The position numbers and the translations under genes were made by a program. Source: Adiantum capillus-veneris (taxonomy: Eukaryota > Streptophyta > Polypodiopsida > Polypodiales > Pteridaceae). Taken from it: 64,000 nucleotides of DNA. Shown piece after piece: positions 9,111-20,345 of this stretch. Numbering within the stretch: the stretch's first letter is position 1; each line of letters starts with the position of its first letter. The stretch is taken from positions 2,448,501 to 2,512,500 of the forward strand of contig CM043968.1 of the NCBI GenBank assembly GCA_014529385.2. Reading direction: 5' to 3'. The notes below the pieces were generated by a model. That model was not told the DNA's origin, searched no databases, and saw only the letters and a list, made by a program, of their open reading frames with translations.

Positions 9111-12100
9111 ATGGCTATGATTATTCTCGTCAACGGCTTTCCTCCTGGCCAGCGTTCTGTTCCTCCTTTCCAAGGCCAAGGATTTCCAGGCTGGAAAGCA
9201 AAGATGTTGTTAATTCTTGAAGGCGATGAACTCTCTGATGTTGTTCTTGGAAATCATGTTTGTCCGCCTCAGCTTGTTGATACGGATAATGATAACGTGC
9301 TTATCACTGAAGGACCTATATTTGAAGATTGGAATGTTGCCTATACGGATTGGCAACGACGTGATAAAGCAGCTCGTCGGTATATTCTTTCTGCTCTTAT
9401 TGATTCCCTTTTGCTTGATATGTATGAACTGCCTACTTCCCACAACGTATGGAAGTACCTTATTGCAAACTTTCAGAAGAAATCTGTTACAGAAATACTT
9501 TATTTGAGAGGTTTGCTTAACAAGTTACAATATGAAGTTGGTACTGCCATGACGGGACATATTGAATCTTTCAAATCTATTATTAATCAACTTGTTGTTG
9601 CCGGTGATCCTGTTCCACAAAAGCAACTGATTACACTTCTCCTTGATACGGTGAAGGACTCTTCTTATGTTAACATTGTTACTATTCTCTCTAATAAAGA
9701 TGGTCTTGATTTCGACCAAGCTTGCATGTCTTTAATTGAATACTCTCAACGTCAAGAACGTCGTAGTGCTGGTCACGATACAACTATGATTTCACAAGAG
9801 GAGACTGAGTCACAACAGATGGAACGTGCTTTTTATGCTCGAAGGCGTCCATTTCAACGAGGAAACCGCAGAGGTGGCCGTCGCGGTAATATTTTCTCTC
9901 GTTTCAAATTTCCTAATAAGCAATGTTCTTACTGCAACAAAAATGGCCATACTAAAGATGATTTTTGGGCACGTCAATATGATGAGGAACACAATATTAC
10001 CACGAAACAACCACGTTTATCTAGAGACTCTTCTTTTTCTTCTTGTGAATATTGTGGATGATCTGATCATCCCACTCATATGTGTTATAAGCGTCAATTT
10101 GACACAAATCGTAATAGAGAATATGCTACTGAACATCGAAACAACATTGTACCAGAAACAAGCTACGTCCTATGTTCAGTTGCTCCAGACAGAATACTTC
10201 ATGTATGTGATGGATCACTTTTTATTGTCGATTCTGGTGCTACAAGAAATATGACATATCAGTCTAAGTGGCTCCATAACTATCATCCACTACCAGTTCA
10301 ACGTGTTGTTTATCTTGCTGATGATACTACTTGTCAAGTAAAGGGTATGAGAGACTTATATCTTGGTACCTTATCTTCTTCCACTCGAATTTTGCGAGGA
10401 GTATTACATGTATCAGATCTTCAACGTAATCTTCTTTCAATTGCTAGACTTGTTGATCTTGGTCTGTTTGTTGGATTTGATCATACCAAATGCCAAATTG
10501 AGAAAGATGGACAAACTATAGCCACTGCTCCTCGAAACGGTAATTTGTTTGAACTCTCTCTCAACGATGCTGTAGCAAATGTTGTCACTGCTCCAGGTGA
10601 TCATGATGGCAAAGTATGGCATCACCGTTTTGTTCATGCTGATTTCTCAAAACTCCTTCATCTTCAACGTCGTAATCTTGTTCATGGCATGGATCTTAAA
10701 GCCTATCCCCATATGGGAATTTTTGAATTTTGTGCTCTTGGGAAACACAATCGTAAACCCTTTCCTCTTTCAAATACAACTCATTCTCATGACATATTGG
10801 ATCTTGTTCATACTGATATATGTGGACCTCTACCTTCTTCGAGATCACAATATCGTTACTTTATTACTTTCATTGATGATTTCTCAAGGTATACGATTCC
10901 ATTTCTACTTAGACAAAAATCTGAAGCCTTATTTGTTTTCAAACAATTCCACAAGGCTGCGGAACTTCAAACTGGTCGTCGCCTTAAGAAGCTTTGTAGT
11001 GACAATGGAGGCGAATATGTTTCTCGAGAGTTTGTGAGTTACTGTGCTGACAGTGGAATTCATCATGGACACACTATTCCATATTCGCCTCAACAGAACG
11101 GCATTGCTGAACGAAAGAATCACACTATTATCAATGCTGTAAGATGTATGCTGATTCATTCTGGCTTCTCTCGTGTTTTCTGGGCTGAAGCTACTTTGAC
11201 AGCAGTATTTATGCAGAATCATCTTCCTACTACTGCACCCTCTGGTAAGATACCCATCACAGCATGGACAAGTGACATTCCTTATGTATCTCATTTTCGA
11301 ACCTTTGGATGTATCATTCATATTCATGTTCCCAAAGAAACACGAACAAAGCTTGATGCTCTTGGTCTTAAAGTTATTTTTATTGGATATTCTGAAACTT
11401 CCAAAGGCTACAAATTCTATGACCCTTCCTCCAAGAAAGTAATTGTGAATCGTGATGCTACTTTTAACGAACAGCTTATGGGAGGCTCATGGTCCATGGA
11501 TGATTCTGATGATACTAAATCATTGCTTTAAGCTTTTCCATTTCTTTCAGATGATGAAACTCTTCCTATAGAGCAACTTTCCTCTTCACAACCATCCATT
11601 CCGAATGTTGCCAATGATGATATTGATATTTTTGTTGATCTGCCTATTGATTTTGAACATGGCTCATGTCATGTTTATGATACCTCCCGGTCGTACAACT
11701 ATTAAATGTAAGTGGGTGTATAAGACAAAAGTAAAAGCAGATGGATCTTTTGACAAGTTCAAGGCACATTTAGTTGCAAAAGATTACTCCCAAGTAGCTG
11801 GTGTTGATTATCAAGAGACTTTTTCACCAGTTGTTCGCATTACAAGTGTTCGAGTTTTATTGGCATTTGCTGGTCAATTTGATTTAGAAGCTCATCAAAT
11901 GGATGTGCGAATTGCTTTTCTTAATGGTGACTTGGAAGAGGAAATTTATATGGAACAACCAGATTGGTTTGTTATTCCAGGTAAAGAAGACCTTGTTGCT
12001 CAACTCCATAAGGCACTATATGGTCTCAAACAAGCTTCGTGAGCCTGGTATACAAAATTTGATCTTTTTCTCACCTCTAAAGGATTCATCTCTTGCTCTT

Positions 12101-13146
12101 CAGACCCCAACTTATACATAAAACGCCAAGGTAGCAGTTTTGTGATTCTTGCTCTTTATGTGGATGATACCATCTTTGTTTCCAATGATTTGGGATTTCT
12201 TAAGCAAGTGAAAAAGTTATTGTCTTCTGCATTTGATATGGTGGATCTTGGAGAGATTCACTCGTGTCTTGGCATTCAAATCCAACGGAACCGTACAAAA
12301 GGTATTTTATTGCTTCGACAGTCAAAGTTTATTGCAGATACTATTCAAAAATTTGGTATGAAATCTGTACATTCAGCCAACACACCTTGTCTTGCGAGCT
12401 CTACAAAGAACACTTCTGACAATGGTGGTCAACTTGTCACAAATCAACCTTATGCTAACTTGATTGGATGTCTTCAGTTCGTTGGCATGAACACTCGTCC
12501 TGATATTCTGTTTGCTGCTAATTATCTTGGACAACAACTTGCATGTCCTTCCCTTAAGCATTGGTCTGCTGCAAAGCGTGTGCTGAAATACTTGAAAGGC
12601 ACTACAGATTTTGCTTTAGTCTATCGACGACAAATCACATCGGGTTCTATGCAATCTTCTTCTCTTTTGGGTTACATAGATGCAGACTGGGAAAGATCAC
12701 ATTTATCTATGCGATCTACTAGTGGAAATTGCTTCTTTATAAATGGTTGTCTTGTTTCTTGGACCAGCAAGAAACAACGTTGTGTTGCAATTTCTACGAC
12801 TGAGTCAGAATATGTTGCGGAATCACTTGCAGCTCGTGAGTTGATTTGGCTTCGACAAATGCTGGTTGATATTGGTCACTCTCCTCTTTCTAGCACACCC
12901 TTGCGGTGTGACAACCAAAGTGCTATTAGTCTTACAAAAGACTATGTTCAACATAATAAGTCAAAAAACATTGCTGTCCATTATCATTATGTCAGGTATA
13001 AAGTACGCAAAGGAACCATTATGGTTGAACACTGTCCAAGTGACCAGATGATTGCAGACATTTTGACCAAAGGCCTCAACGAGTCACGTTTCATCCTCTT
13101 GCGCTCGGAGCTTGGAGTTGCTTCGGCCTCACTCTTTTTAGATTAG
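9111..13146 (+). pseudogene. Copia G Gag-Pol polyprotein (three stops, internal deletion)
   Basis: I chose ATG 9111 (MAMIILVNGFPPGQ) because Gag similarity begins there; an open but leader-like frame extends upstream to 8706. Gag ends in two zinc knuckles. The first, CSYCNKNGHTKDDF, has Phe for its last Cys; the second is broken by TGA 10059-10061. The frame continues through protease (VDSGATRN, 10230), an integrase zinc finger whose first C-terminal Cys is Phe (FEFCALGKH), and DDE residues in HTDICGP, CSDNGGEY and NGIAERKN. A TAA at 11529-11531 and a deletion with frame change before 11690 remove the integrase-RT linker. RT has KCKWVYKTK, TGA at 12040-12042 and YVDD at about 12160; RNase H ends at TAG 13144-13146. 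Gag-Pol would form particles, copy and integrate the element; this copy cannot. Confidence 0.95.
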
Positions 13147-13394
13147 CTTCTTTGCTATTGCAATAGCTTTGTACATATGACATTGTAATCTTTTAGGTAC
13201 CATGCACTATGCACACTCCACATTTGCACATTGTGATCTCTGAGTCACTTGAATATTTGTACATAGATGCACAATTCACTTTCACATCATCATCGCTGGT
13301 TCATATTTTCACATTGTATAGGGGCTTGGGTTTTTCCCTTGAACTCCCCAAGGGTTTTTTCATCCAAAGCTAGAGACCTTTGTTTGAGTGGGGG

Positions 13395-13537
13395 TGTTGG
13401 AGCTATATATGGCTCACTCTACTCAACTTGGTCTCACCTATATATTTGTATCTTGTTCTCAATATGAATTAGTCTTTGGGAGCGTATATGGTGTGTCTCT
13501 TGTCTCGTCTCTCTCTCTTTCTCTCTATATCTCAACA
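13395..13537 (+). repeat. Copia G 3' LTR (143 bp)
   Basis: It follows the purine tract GAGTGGGGG at 13386-13394. It has the same length as the 5' LTR, ends CAACA and is followed by the GCAGG duplication. Confidence 0.97.
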
Positions 13538-13542
13538 GCAGG

Positions 13543-15455
13543 AGCTAAGCATTGCCAAGGGACTCAAATGGCCCCGAAGCCACCAAGAAGCACGCTGAAG
13601 GAGCGGGGCGCCGTCAAGAAATTGGAAGGGCCTGAGGGCAGCTAGCTCGACAAAACAAGAAGGGAGGGCTGAAGCTCAACGAGCTGTAGGTAGGGCCCAT
13701 GCACACTGCAGGTGCCATCTCAAGCGCAAGCAAACGAAGCGAGCGGGCTGCCGGGGCCATGCAGAAGGGGCCGAGAGCCAGTTTGTAAGATTAAGAAAGA
13801 GACAAGGCTGCCATGCTCAGTAAAGGGCCCATGAGGTGAAGGGAACCCGAGCTCAAGCAGGGAGGAGCGAGAAAAAAAAAGGAGTGCTTTAGGGCAACTT
13901 TTTTTGAGGTTGCGGCCCAAAGGAGTCAAAAACCAAGGAGGGGTTGACTTCTGAGATGAAGAGAGAGGAGCCGAGGGTGTGTCCAAGGCCGATGGGACGG
14001 ATATGAGGTGGCACTGATAGCTCAACGAGAGAGAGTTGGAAGACGAGATGCATATAAGAGAGGAAGCCGTCAATTTTAAAGGCCGCGTGGCTCGAGAAGC
14101 AGGAGGAGCCACCAGTTGCAGATCACAATGGAAGTTTGAAATTCACGTCGAAGAGGACAGTAGGATCCTGGAGGTCAGTCTCGCGACATGAAAGGACAAC
14201 CGTGAGGGGTGTCTACAGGCTGTTGTGTACTATGAGGCCGAGATCATACAAGGACTGTCGCAAGAAGAAGAGGAGATGGCCATGCTGGCGTATATGCAAA
14301 AGGAAGAGCAGGACAAACCATGAGCAGGTAATGAAGGCATAAATCAGGAGGCTCCCTTTAGCAAGAGGGCCGATGGACAGCTGGAGGGTGCTCACACAGA
14401 GCTTATGAAGCTAGGAGAGCACTGCAAAGGCAATTGGAGGCTAAAAACGAGCAAAGGGAGGTCACTGGAGAAGTGAAGGCGGATTGGATGACGAGGATGT
14501 CACGAATAGGTCACAACGTTCTCTTGAGAAAGCCATCATAATTGTATACATTCCACCGCAGGTTAATCGACCCGGCTCTATCGTAATCTCCATAGTCTTG
14601 AGTGTTTTCACGGATGTGCTTTTTGTTCCTCTCTGTCTCTCTCTCTTACATATGTATGTGTTGTGTATCTGAGGGGGTCTTTGGGTGCATGAGGCGGGTG
14701 CAAAGGGTATAAAGTTTGGGTAGTTTGAGTGTGTAATTGCTCCCTATATTAATGGGGATGTATGTCAAGGTTTTTTTCCCTAAAAGAGCTTGCCATTTGT
14801 CCGCTTTTGGGCTATGGTAAAGAGTCCAAGGATTGGGTCTGGGTGTGTTTGCCCGAGCCTCATCATTGTTATGCGACAACTTGGGTATTTAAAACTACCT
14901 AGACACTAGGCACTTGTGTATACATGTTCCTAAGGTTTAAAACTAAGACTTTAGTTACAATAAAAAAGTTAAGTAACTTGACACATCAGGCACTAACAAT
15001 AGGTGCTATTCATGTATGACCTTTTGGGGGACTTTTAGTACTATTTTGCATATAGAGAGTAGTTTTTCCTTTGATTCTTGTATTGCAATTGGAAATACTT
15101 GTAGGTATAGAAGAGAGAACGTACTCTTGAGTTGTTGCATGGTTGTATGCCGGTTTATTGGATCCACATGCTCACACAATTTATGTATGCTATGTTGGCA
15201 TGATATTTTCTCTACTCTGGTTATGATAGACATGGAGTTTGTATTGCATCTATAAAAACTTATTTTGATGCATTAGTGAGAGGTTGTTTAGACATTTGAG
15301 TTACAGTTGTCACAAGTTTAAGTGTCAATATTTGTGTAGTTTTTAACTTTGATTGACGGGATTGTGGGTTGTTTATTCTACGTGCTCATTGATTGAGCAC
15401 GAGCTTTTGTTGGTGTTTTAGTTGGATACAATATCTTGCTTGCATTCTTATTGTC
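13543..15455 (+). other. Unassigned sequence right of copia G
   Basis: 13543-14600 continues the sequence interrupted by copia G. It is purine- and GC-rich with no convincing gene. 14600-15455 is AT-richer and probably includes the decayed 5' LTR and leader of copia H, but I could not find its primer site or LTR ends. Confidence 0.4.
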
Positions 15456-17304
15456 ATGGTGGATACAAAAGAAAACACAATTTTCAACATAGAAAAATGG
15501 GATGGTATTAACTTATTGTGTTGAAAAGACAAATGGGATAAGGGTGTGAAGCTCGAACGCATAGAGAAGGATGAATGGGAAGACTCAGAAGAAATGTGCA
15601 GATCTACCATAAAACTCTCCTTGTCAAATGTTTTTTATTATAATGTGAAGGATGTAGAAGGTGGAGATTGTACTTTATGGAAATGGATTTGTGACATGTA
15701 TGACAAGCATTTGACTACCTCACATGTCTATTAAATTAAGAAAGTTATTGATTTGAGGATGGAGGAATGTACCTCTATGAACTTTTGCTTGAATATTCTG
15801 AGTACTATTTTCAACCAGCTTGTAGCTCACCAGATGTTTTTTTTGATGGTGTGAAAGCTATGTTCTTACTTGTCACCTTGTTTGATTCATGGGACATATT
15901 TAGGACAACCATAAGTAATTCCATTCCTGTAGGTGAATTGATAGTACTAATGTTGAATATAGTTTGCTTATAGAAGAGAATAATCAAAAAGTCAATGCAA
16001 GGAGTAGTCAGTTTTCTAGTGCTATGGCTGTCAAAAGTAGGTCTGAAATTAGGGAAAAAAAAACATGAGTAAAATCTAAAGCAAATCCCATACCAGCATT
16101 AATAAAAGGAATGTGGAATGCTTTTATTGCAACCAAAAGGGGCATTTCAAGAAGGATTGCTACAAGTGGTAACATGAACATGAGGATGTGAAAAAGAAAG
16201 AAAAGGATGATGCAAAAGATAAAGCAAAGTCAAATGTCAAGAAAGAAGAGATGAATGAAATGGATAGCGAGAATAATTCTCATAGTGATCCCTTGCTTTT
16301 TTGTCGATGCTCCTATTGAAGTAGATATTGGAGAGCTATGAGATGTGTTACTTATTTCTTCTTTTGATGATGTCTAATTCTCTCTCATAAGAAAATTGTG
16401 CTTATGAAATTGTTCATTGATTGTGGTGTCCATTAGGGAAAATTTGAACTCTCAAAGGGGCCCTATAAGGAGGAGTTTGACTTTGCCTCTCTTGTCCAAA
16501 GTGGACAACCCGGTGAAGTATATAAACGCTTTGTCAAAACCCTATCATGGAAACATATCATTGAAAATATCTTAGAAAGTAGGTTCTAAATCCCCAAACT
16601 CTGACAAATTTGGAGTTAATTTGTCGAATTTATGGCCTCTCCAGTGAAGTTGAAACGTGGGGAGAGATTCCATTTATAAGACGGAGTTCTCACATCAAAA
16701 CATGGAATCTTCTACAATATAAGGAATTTGATGGCATGCTATATATCAATGGATAGATCTCGATGAGTACATTCTAAATCCAAAAGGTCTGACAAGTTTT
16801 GCTTTCATTTGTAAATTTTTTATTTGTGCACCCATTTTGGACAAGAAGGAGAAAGTCAAAGTCTTTCTAGGGCCCATTTGAGAGTCCAAAATTTTCCTAA
16901 TATCTTTTGATGCTACACATCATAGATCATGGTTTCATGCCGATGTGTTTCTTACACTGGTGCTGTCAAGATTGTAGATGGTAGATCCATATAGATCCAT
17001 TGTATCAAAAGAAAATCACTTGGCTATGCCAAATGCTACTAATATTGTCTTGCATCGTGTTAATCTTGTGTTAGATATAGTGTAGAGCTTGATCAATGTG
17101 CTTCAACTTGACTCTCTTGGTTATCCTGTATATTTTGGTGTTGGATCTTGGAATCTCAATAAGGGAAATCTTGTGTTGGCTAAAGGCCTTAAAAGGGGAA
17201 CTTTGTATCTTCTTTTGGTAACCAGTTTTGTTAATTACATTGTCGTGATCACTAGGCAGCCTCTAGTGTCTCTATGGCATACATGTTTGGAGCATATGCC
17301 ACTT
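15456..17304 (+). pseudogene. Copia H gag, protease and integrase start (heavily decayed)
   Basis: ATG 15456 begins MVDTKENTIFNIEKWDG, close to the copia A start. The frame has a stop soon after, a small deletion, then ERIEKDEWEDSEE...SHVY followed by TAA at about 15732. A zinc knuckle ECFYCNQKGHFKKDC is readable at about 16118-16162. Protease reads FIDCG to the left of the MITE and ATHHRSWFHAD to its right. The integrase zinc finger starts at LWHTCLEHM, ending at the gypsy B insertion. Many stops and frameshifts show long neutral decay. Confidence 0.87.
16434..16899. mobile_element. MITE-like element inside copia H
   Basis: The ends are inverted repeats: the left starts GGGAAAATTTGAACTCTCAA and the right ends GAGTCCAAAATTTTCC. 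Similarity continues inward for about 75 bp, including GGGCCCT, a TTTGACTTT-like stretch and CTTGTCCAAA. Each end is flanked by TA, as expected for a Tc1/mariner-type (Stowaway-like) target duplication. It has no coding capacity, is about 466 bp long and interrupts the copia protease region. Confidence 0.72.
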
Positions 17305-18063
17305 TGTTGACCGCTGGGTCAATAGCACAACATAACTCAACAAAGCCTTATTCTCTAAGAGTTAAGAAATATTATGGATTATGGTTAGAAACATCATTTG
17401 TAATAAGTAGATAGTCTAGTTCCAGAAGACGGGGTGGAGTGGCACTTCCAGATTGTACATACAAAGCCATCTTACCCCTTGAACTCTATTTTAGGTTTAA
17501 CCTATGGTAGCCTTAGTATATAAGGTACCCAAGTCATTTTGTAAAAAACATTTTTATCATAATTAAGTTTTAAGTTGCCGTCAACTATGTGTGAGATAGA
17601 GGAAGAGAGAGAGCGTGAGCTTCATCTCGGCGCTACTCCCCGCTCGTTTATCACATTGGAGATCTGACTGCACCATTGTGTTAGGCTCGGTGAGAGCTAC
17701 GTGACAACGCCAAGAATTCCTTGTTAAACGAAGTGAACGTGTTAATGCATCTACGAGCTAGTTGTGGCCATAAGTATATCAAACGATGTCTGTTTTCTAC
17801 CTGCAAGTAGAAATTAGAATCGTGGCGACATAAGCTACACATAGATACTCATACATTTCAGTTTTGGGCACATCAAAACTACTGCTCTGTCTTTATACGC
17901 GTTATTTGCAGATGGGTTTAGAGTGAGGGTTTTGAGTGTAGAGGCTTTGGGACATGTGTATCCTAGTGAGGGATGATGTTCCTTAAGTTCTGTGTGAGTC
18001 TGGAATGATTTAGTGAGTTTCCTTCCATTTGTGACTATGTGGTTAGGGTGGTGTAGTTGAGAG

Positions 18064-18334
18064 TGTTGAGTTCCAAGCCTGTTTGTCTATCCCATGGGAA
18101 CATAATTTCTCCACAAGAGATATGTACCACTGGAGTTTGCATGGTTTCTGCATGGCTGCCTAAAGCTATATATGTAAAGGCTTTCATAATAATAATATAC
18201 AAGCGTGAGTTGTTTTTTTACTGCAGTGTCGAACTCCTCTCTCTCTCTGTCTCCTCTCCAGCTCTCATTTCTAAGCACGCCCTCAAGGCCATGGCGATTC
18301 TCAGGCGGCATCCCCCATAGCTGTGTGCTCAACA
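18064..18334 (+). repeat. Element T 5' LTR
   Basis: TGTTGAGTTCCAAGCC...GTGCTCAACA. A TATATATG motif is at about 18167. The CT microsatellite near 18237 is short here and expanded in the 3' copies. Confidence 0.93.
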
Positions 18335-18336
18335 TC

Positions 18337-18348
18337 TGGTATCAGAGC
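18337..18348 (+). other. Element T primer-binding site (tRNA-iMet)
   Basis: TGGTATCAGAGC, two bases after the LTR end. Confidence 0.94.
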
Positions 18349-18619
18349 TTGCCATCCACATTGGCTCAACTCGGCACACGGGAACAGCCCCTCAAAGAGG
18401 GAGGAAGGAGCGCGTTGACCTGTAGCAATCTAAGCAAAGCCACCTGCAACATGTGCGCCTTGGGATGCTGATGAGCCTTTGACACATGATCATTTTCTCC
18501 TTCGGCCTCTACAGCCCGTTGCAAGCAAAGCTCGCCATCACACACTGGGTCGGCTGCTACAAAAGCTCGTTTTTTTTTGTGAGTTTCACACTACGCACTA
18601 TTTTCAATTGGCCATGTTA

Positions 18620-18908
18620 TTTGATATTTTTGGCTTTAGAGCCCATTCACACCCCCCTTCAATGGCAAAAAATCCTGAAGCAGCCTTTTTTCGAAAGCTT
18701 GATGGTCTTCAGCCATGTGAAGTATCAGAGTTGAAAGGTCGGACACACATATTTGCTGTTTATGGTGACAATGTTTTCCAAAATGCAACTTAGACAATTG
18801 AAGCTATATCCTTCAAAGATTCTACGGAGCAACTGAGGGATATAGAAACACAGTTGCTTAAAAAGAAAAGCGAATTATGGCAGTTTGAGGCCGAGTACAA
18901 AGAGACAC
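18620..18908 (+). pseudogene. Captured ARG1-like DnaJ gene fragment within element T
   Basis: One frame reads FFRKLDGLQPCEVSELKG, then THIFAVYGDN, a TAG at 18791-18793, then STEQLRDIETQLLKKKSEL and FEAEYKE. This matches the C-terminal half of the plant ARG1/ARL family (J-domain proteins linked to gravity response), where AVYGDN and the FEAEY coiled-coil start are conserved. No intron is visible across about 290 bp. The J domain and the rest of the coiled coil are absent. The open frame runs on to 19075 in unrecognised sequence. I infer that a piece of host transcript or exon was picked up by the element. Confidence 0.75.
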
Positions 18909-19549
18909 TTTTCCATGAATCATTGGAAGTTGAAGATTCACTCATGGCACCAAATATTGACAAGTTTGACAATGGTGACCAATTCCAATTTACCTCATCA
19001 GTTAGAGAGTTTTTCGCTATCAAGCCTCCAGAAGCTTTTGACATTTCAAAGGATTTACAATTTGGATCTTCTTGAATGCAACCATAAATTTTCTTTGCAT
19101 GATGAGTGTTCTAGATTTCTCATGTTTTGCTATGTTTGTCAACATAATCATATACATTCTATCAAAAGCTTTATTTTAGCCTATCAGTTATCAGTTATTG
19201 CCATGAAGTCAAAAAAATTGTATGGGTTATAGACATTGCCACACATAAGTGGTAAGACCTCCCAAAATATATCTGTTCTCAGCCTAGTTTTTTCTCATTA
19301 CTCATGAGGTTATTGGGTACACCTTAAACCCAAGGTTTGGTAGTGAACCAAAAACTCCACTCATTGGTAGCTAATTTTTTGACCTATACCCCGTCTGTTC
19401 AAGGGAGGGTTACTTACCAAAGCACCAGGTTATGGATACACCAGAAATCCTTGGTTGTGAGAGAACCTAAAACTCACGGTTGACGAGTACACCCAAAACC
19501 TTGAGGTATCATGAGAGTGGTCTGTCTAGTTCGGGCTTGACGGGGGGAT

Positions 19550-19719
19550 TGTTTAGTTCCAAGCCCATTTGTCTATCCTGTGGGAACATAATTTCTGCAC
19601 AAGAGATACGCACCACTAGATTTTTCATGGTTTTTGCATGGCTGCCTAAAGCTATATATGTAAAGGCTTTCATAATATTAATACACAAGTGTGAGTTGTT
19701 TTTTTAATGCAGTGTCAAA

Positions 19720-19785
<66 letters not shown>

Positions 19786-19826
19786 CTCGCTCGTTTCTCA
19801 GCACGCCCTCAAGGCCATGGCGATTC
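19550..19826 (+). repeat. Element T extra LTR copy lacking its last 33 bp
   Basis: It starts TGTTTAGTTCCAAGCCC after a GGGGGG purine tract and stops at GGCGATTC. There a second GGGGGGATT tract joins the next LTR copy. It includes a long CT run at about 19721-19782. Confidence 0.88.
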
Positions 19827-19834
19827 GGGGGGAT

Positions 19835-20004
19835 TGTTGAGTTCCAAGCCCATTTGTCTATCCCGTGGGAACATAATTTCTGCACAAGAGATATGCACCA
19901 CTAGAGTTTTCATGGTTTTTTCATGGCTGCCTAAAGCTATATATGTAAAGGCTTTCATAATATTAATATACAAGTGTGAGTTGTTTTTTTAATGCAATGT
20001 CGAA

Positions 20005-20058
<54 letters not shown>

Positions 20059-20133
20059 CTTGCTCGTTTCTCAGCACGTCCTCAAGGCCATGGCGATTCT
20101 CTAGCAGCATCCCCCATAGCTGTGTGCTCAACA
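19835..20133 (+). repeat. Element T 3' LTR
   Basis: TGTTGAGTTCC...CTCAACA, with a CT run at 20009-20054, followed by the GAGAG duplication. Confidence 0.93.
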
Positions 20134-20327
20134 GAGAGGAGTGAGAATCTTGATTGTGGTTTAGTTGGCCTTCCAGAGTGTTGCATGCTTGGGATGGTCT
20201 CAGCATGACAAGCTAAAGAGATTGCCTTCATGCGCCTATCATGTCCTCTATGTCCTCGGTTGACATTATGTTGATCTAGGTTGTGTAGCATGCACTTTAT
20301 GGGTGGCGTGATTCGCTCCCGCAACAT

Positions 20328-20345
20328 TAACGCCATTGCCGGGGA
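20328..20345 (+). other. Gypsy B degenerate primer-binding site (tRNA-Asp type)
   Basis: TAACGCCATTGCCGGGGA differs from the intact site of element C only by three G-to-A changes, as expected for decay of methylated DNA. Confidence 0.85.

Larger units (their letters stand above)
8217..13537 (+). mobile_element. Complete-length Ty1/copia retrotransposon G with target duplication
   Basis: Both ends are defined. The 143-bp LTRs begin TGTTGGAGCTATATATGG and end CTCAACA. The 5-bp duplication GCAGG is at 8212-8216 and 13538-13542. The element has an iMet primer site, a gag-protease-integrase-RT-RNase H order and a purine tract before the 3' LTR. By eye the LTRs differ at about six positions, so insertion is not very recent. 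Coding capacity is destroyed by three in-frame stops and a deletion. Confidence 0.97.
18064..20133 (+). mobile_element. Small non-autonomous copia-type LTR element T
   Basis: Flanked by a perfect GAGAG duplication (18059-18063, 20134-20138). It has a 271-bp 5' LTR, an iMet primer site and a 1.2-kb internal region with no retrotransposon domain, then two consecutive LTR copies at the 3' end. It fits the TRIM/LARD type that depends on enzymes made elsewhere. Its internal region contains a captured host gene fragment. Confidence 0.92.
17305..20326 (+). repeat. Gypsy B 5' LTR, interrupted by element T
   Basis: Two parts, 17305-18063 and 20139-20326, together give about 947 bp and align with the intact 25035-25982 and 51705-52662 LTRs. 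It starts TGTTGACCGCTGGGTCAA and ends CGCAACA. A TATATAAGG TATA box lies near 17517-17525. Confidence 0.94.

Noticed and set aside
9801-9960. Arg/Gly-rich stretch in copia G Gag as a separate RNA-binding gene
   Set aside because: It is continuous with the Gag zinc knuckle and is normal for copia nucleocapsid.
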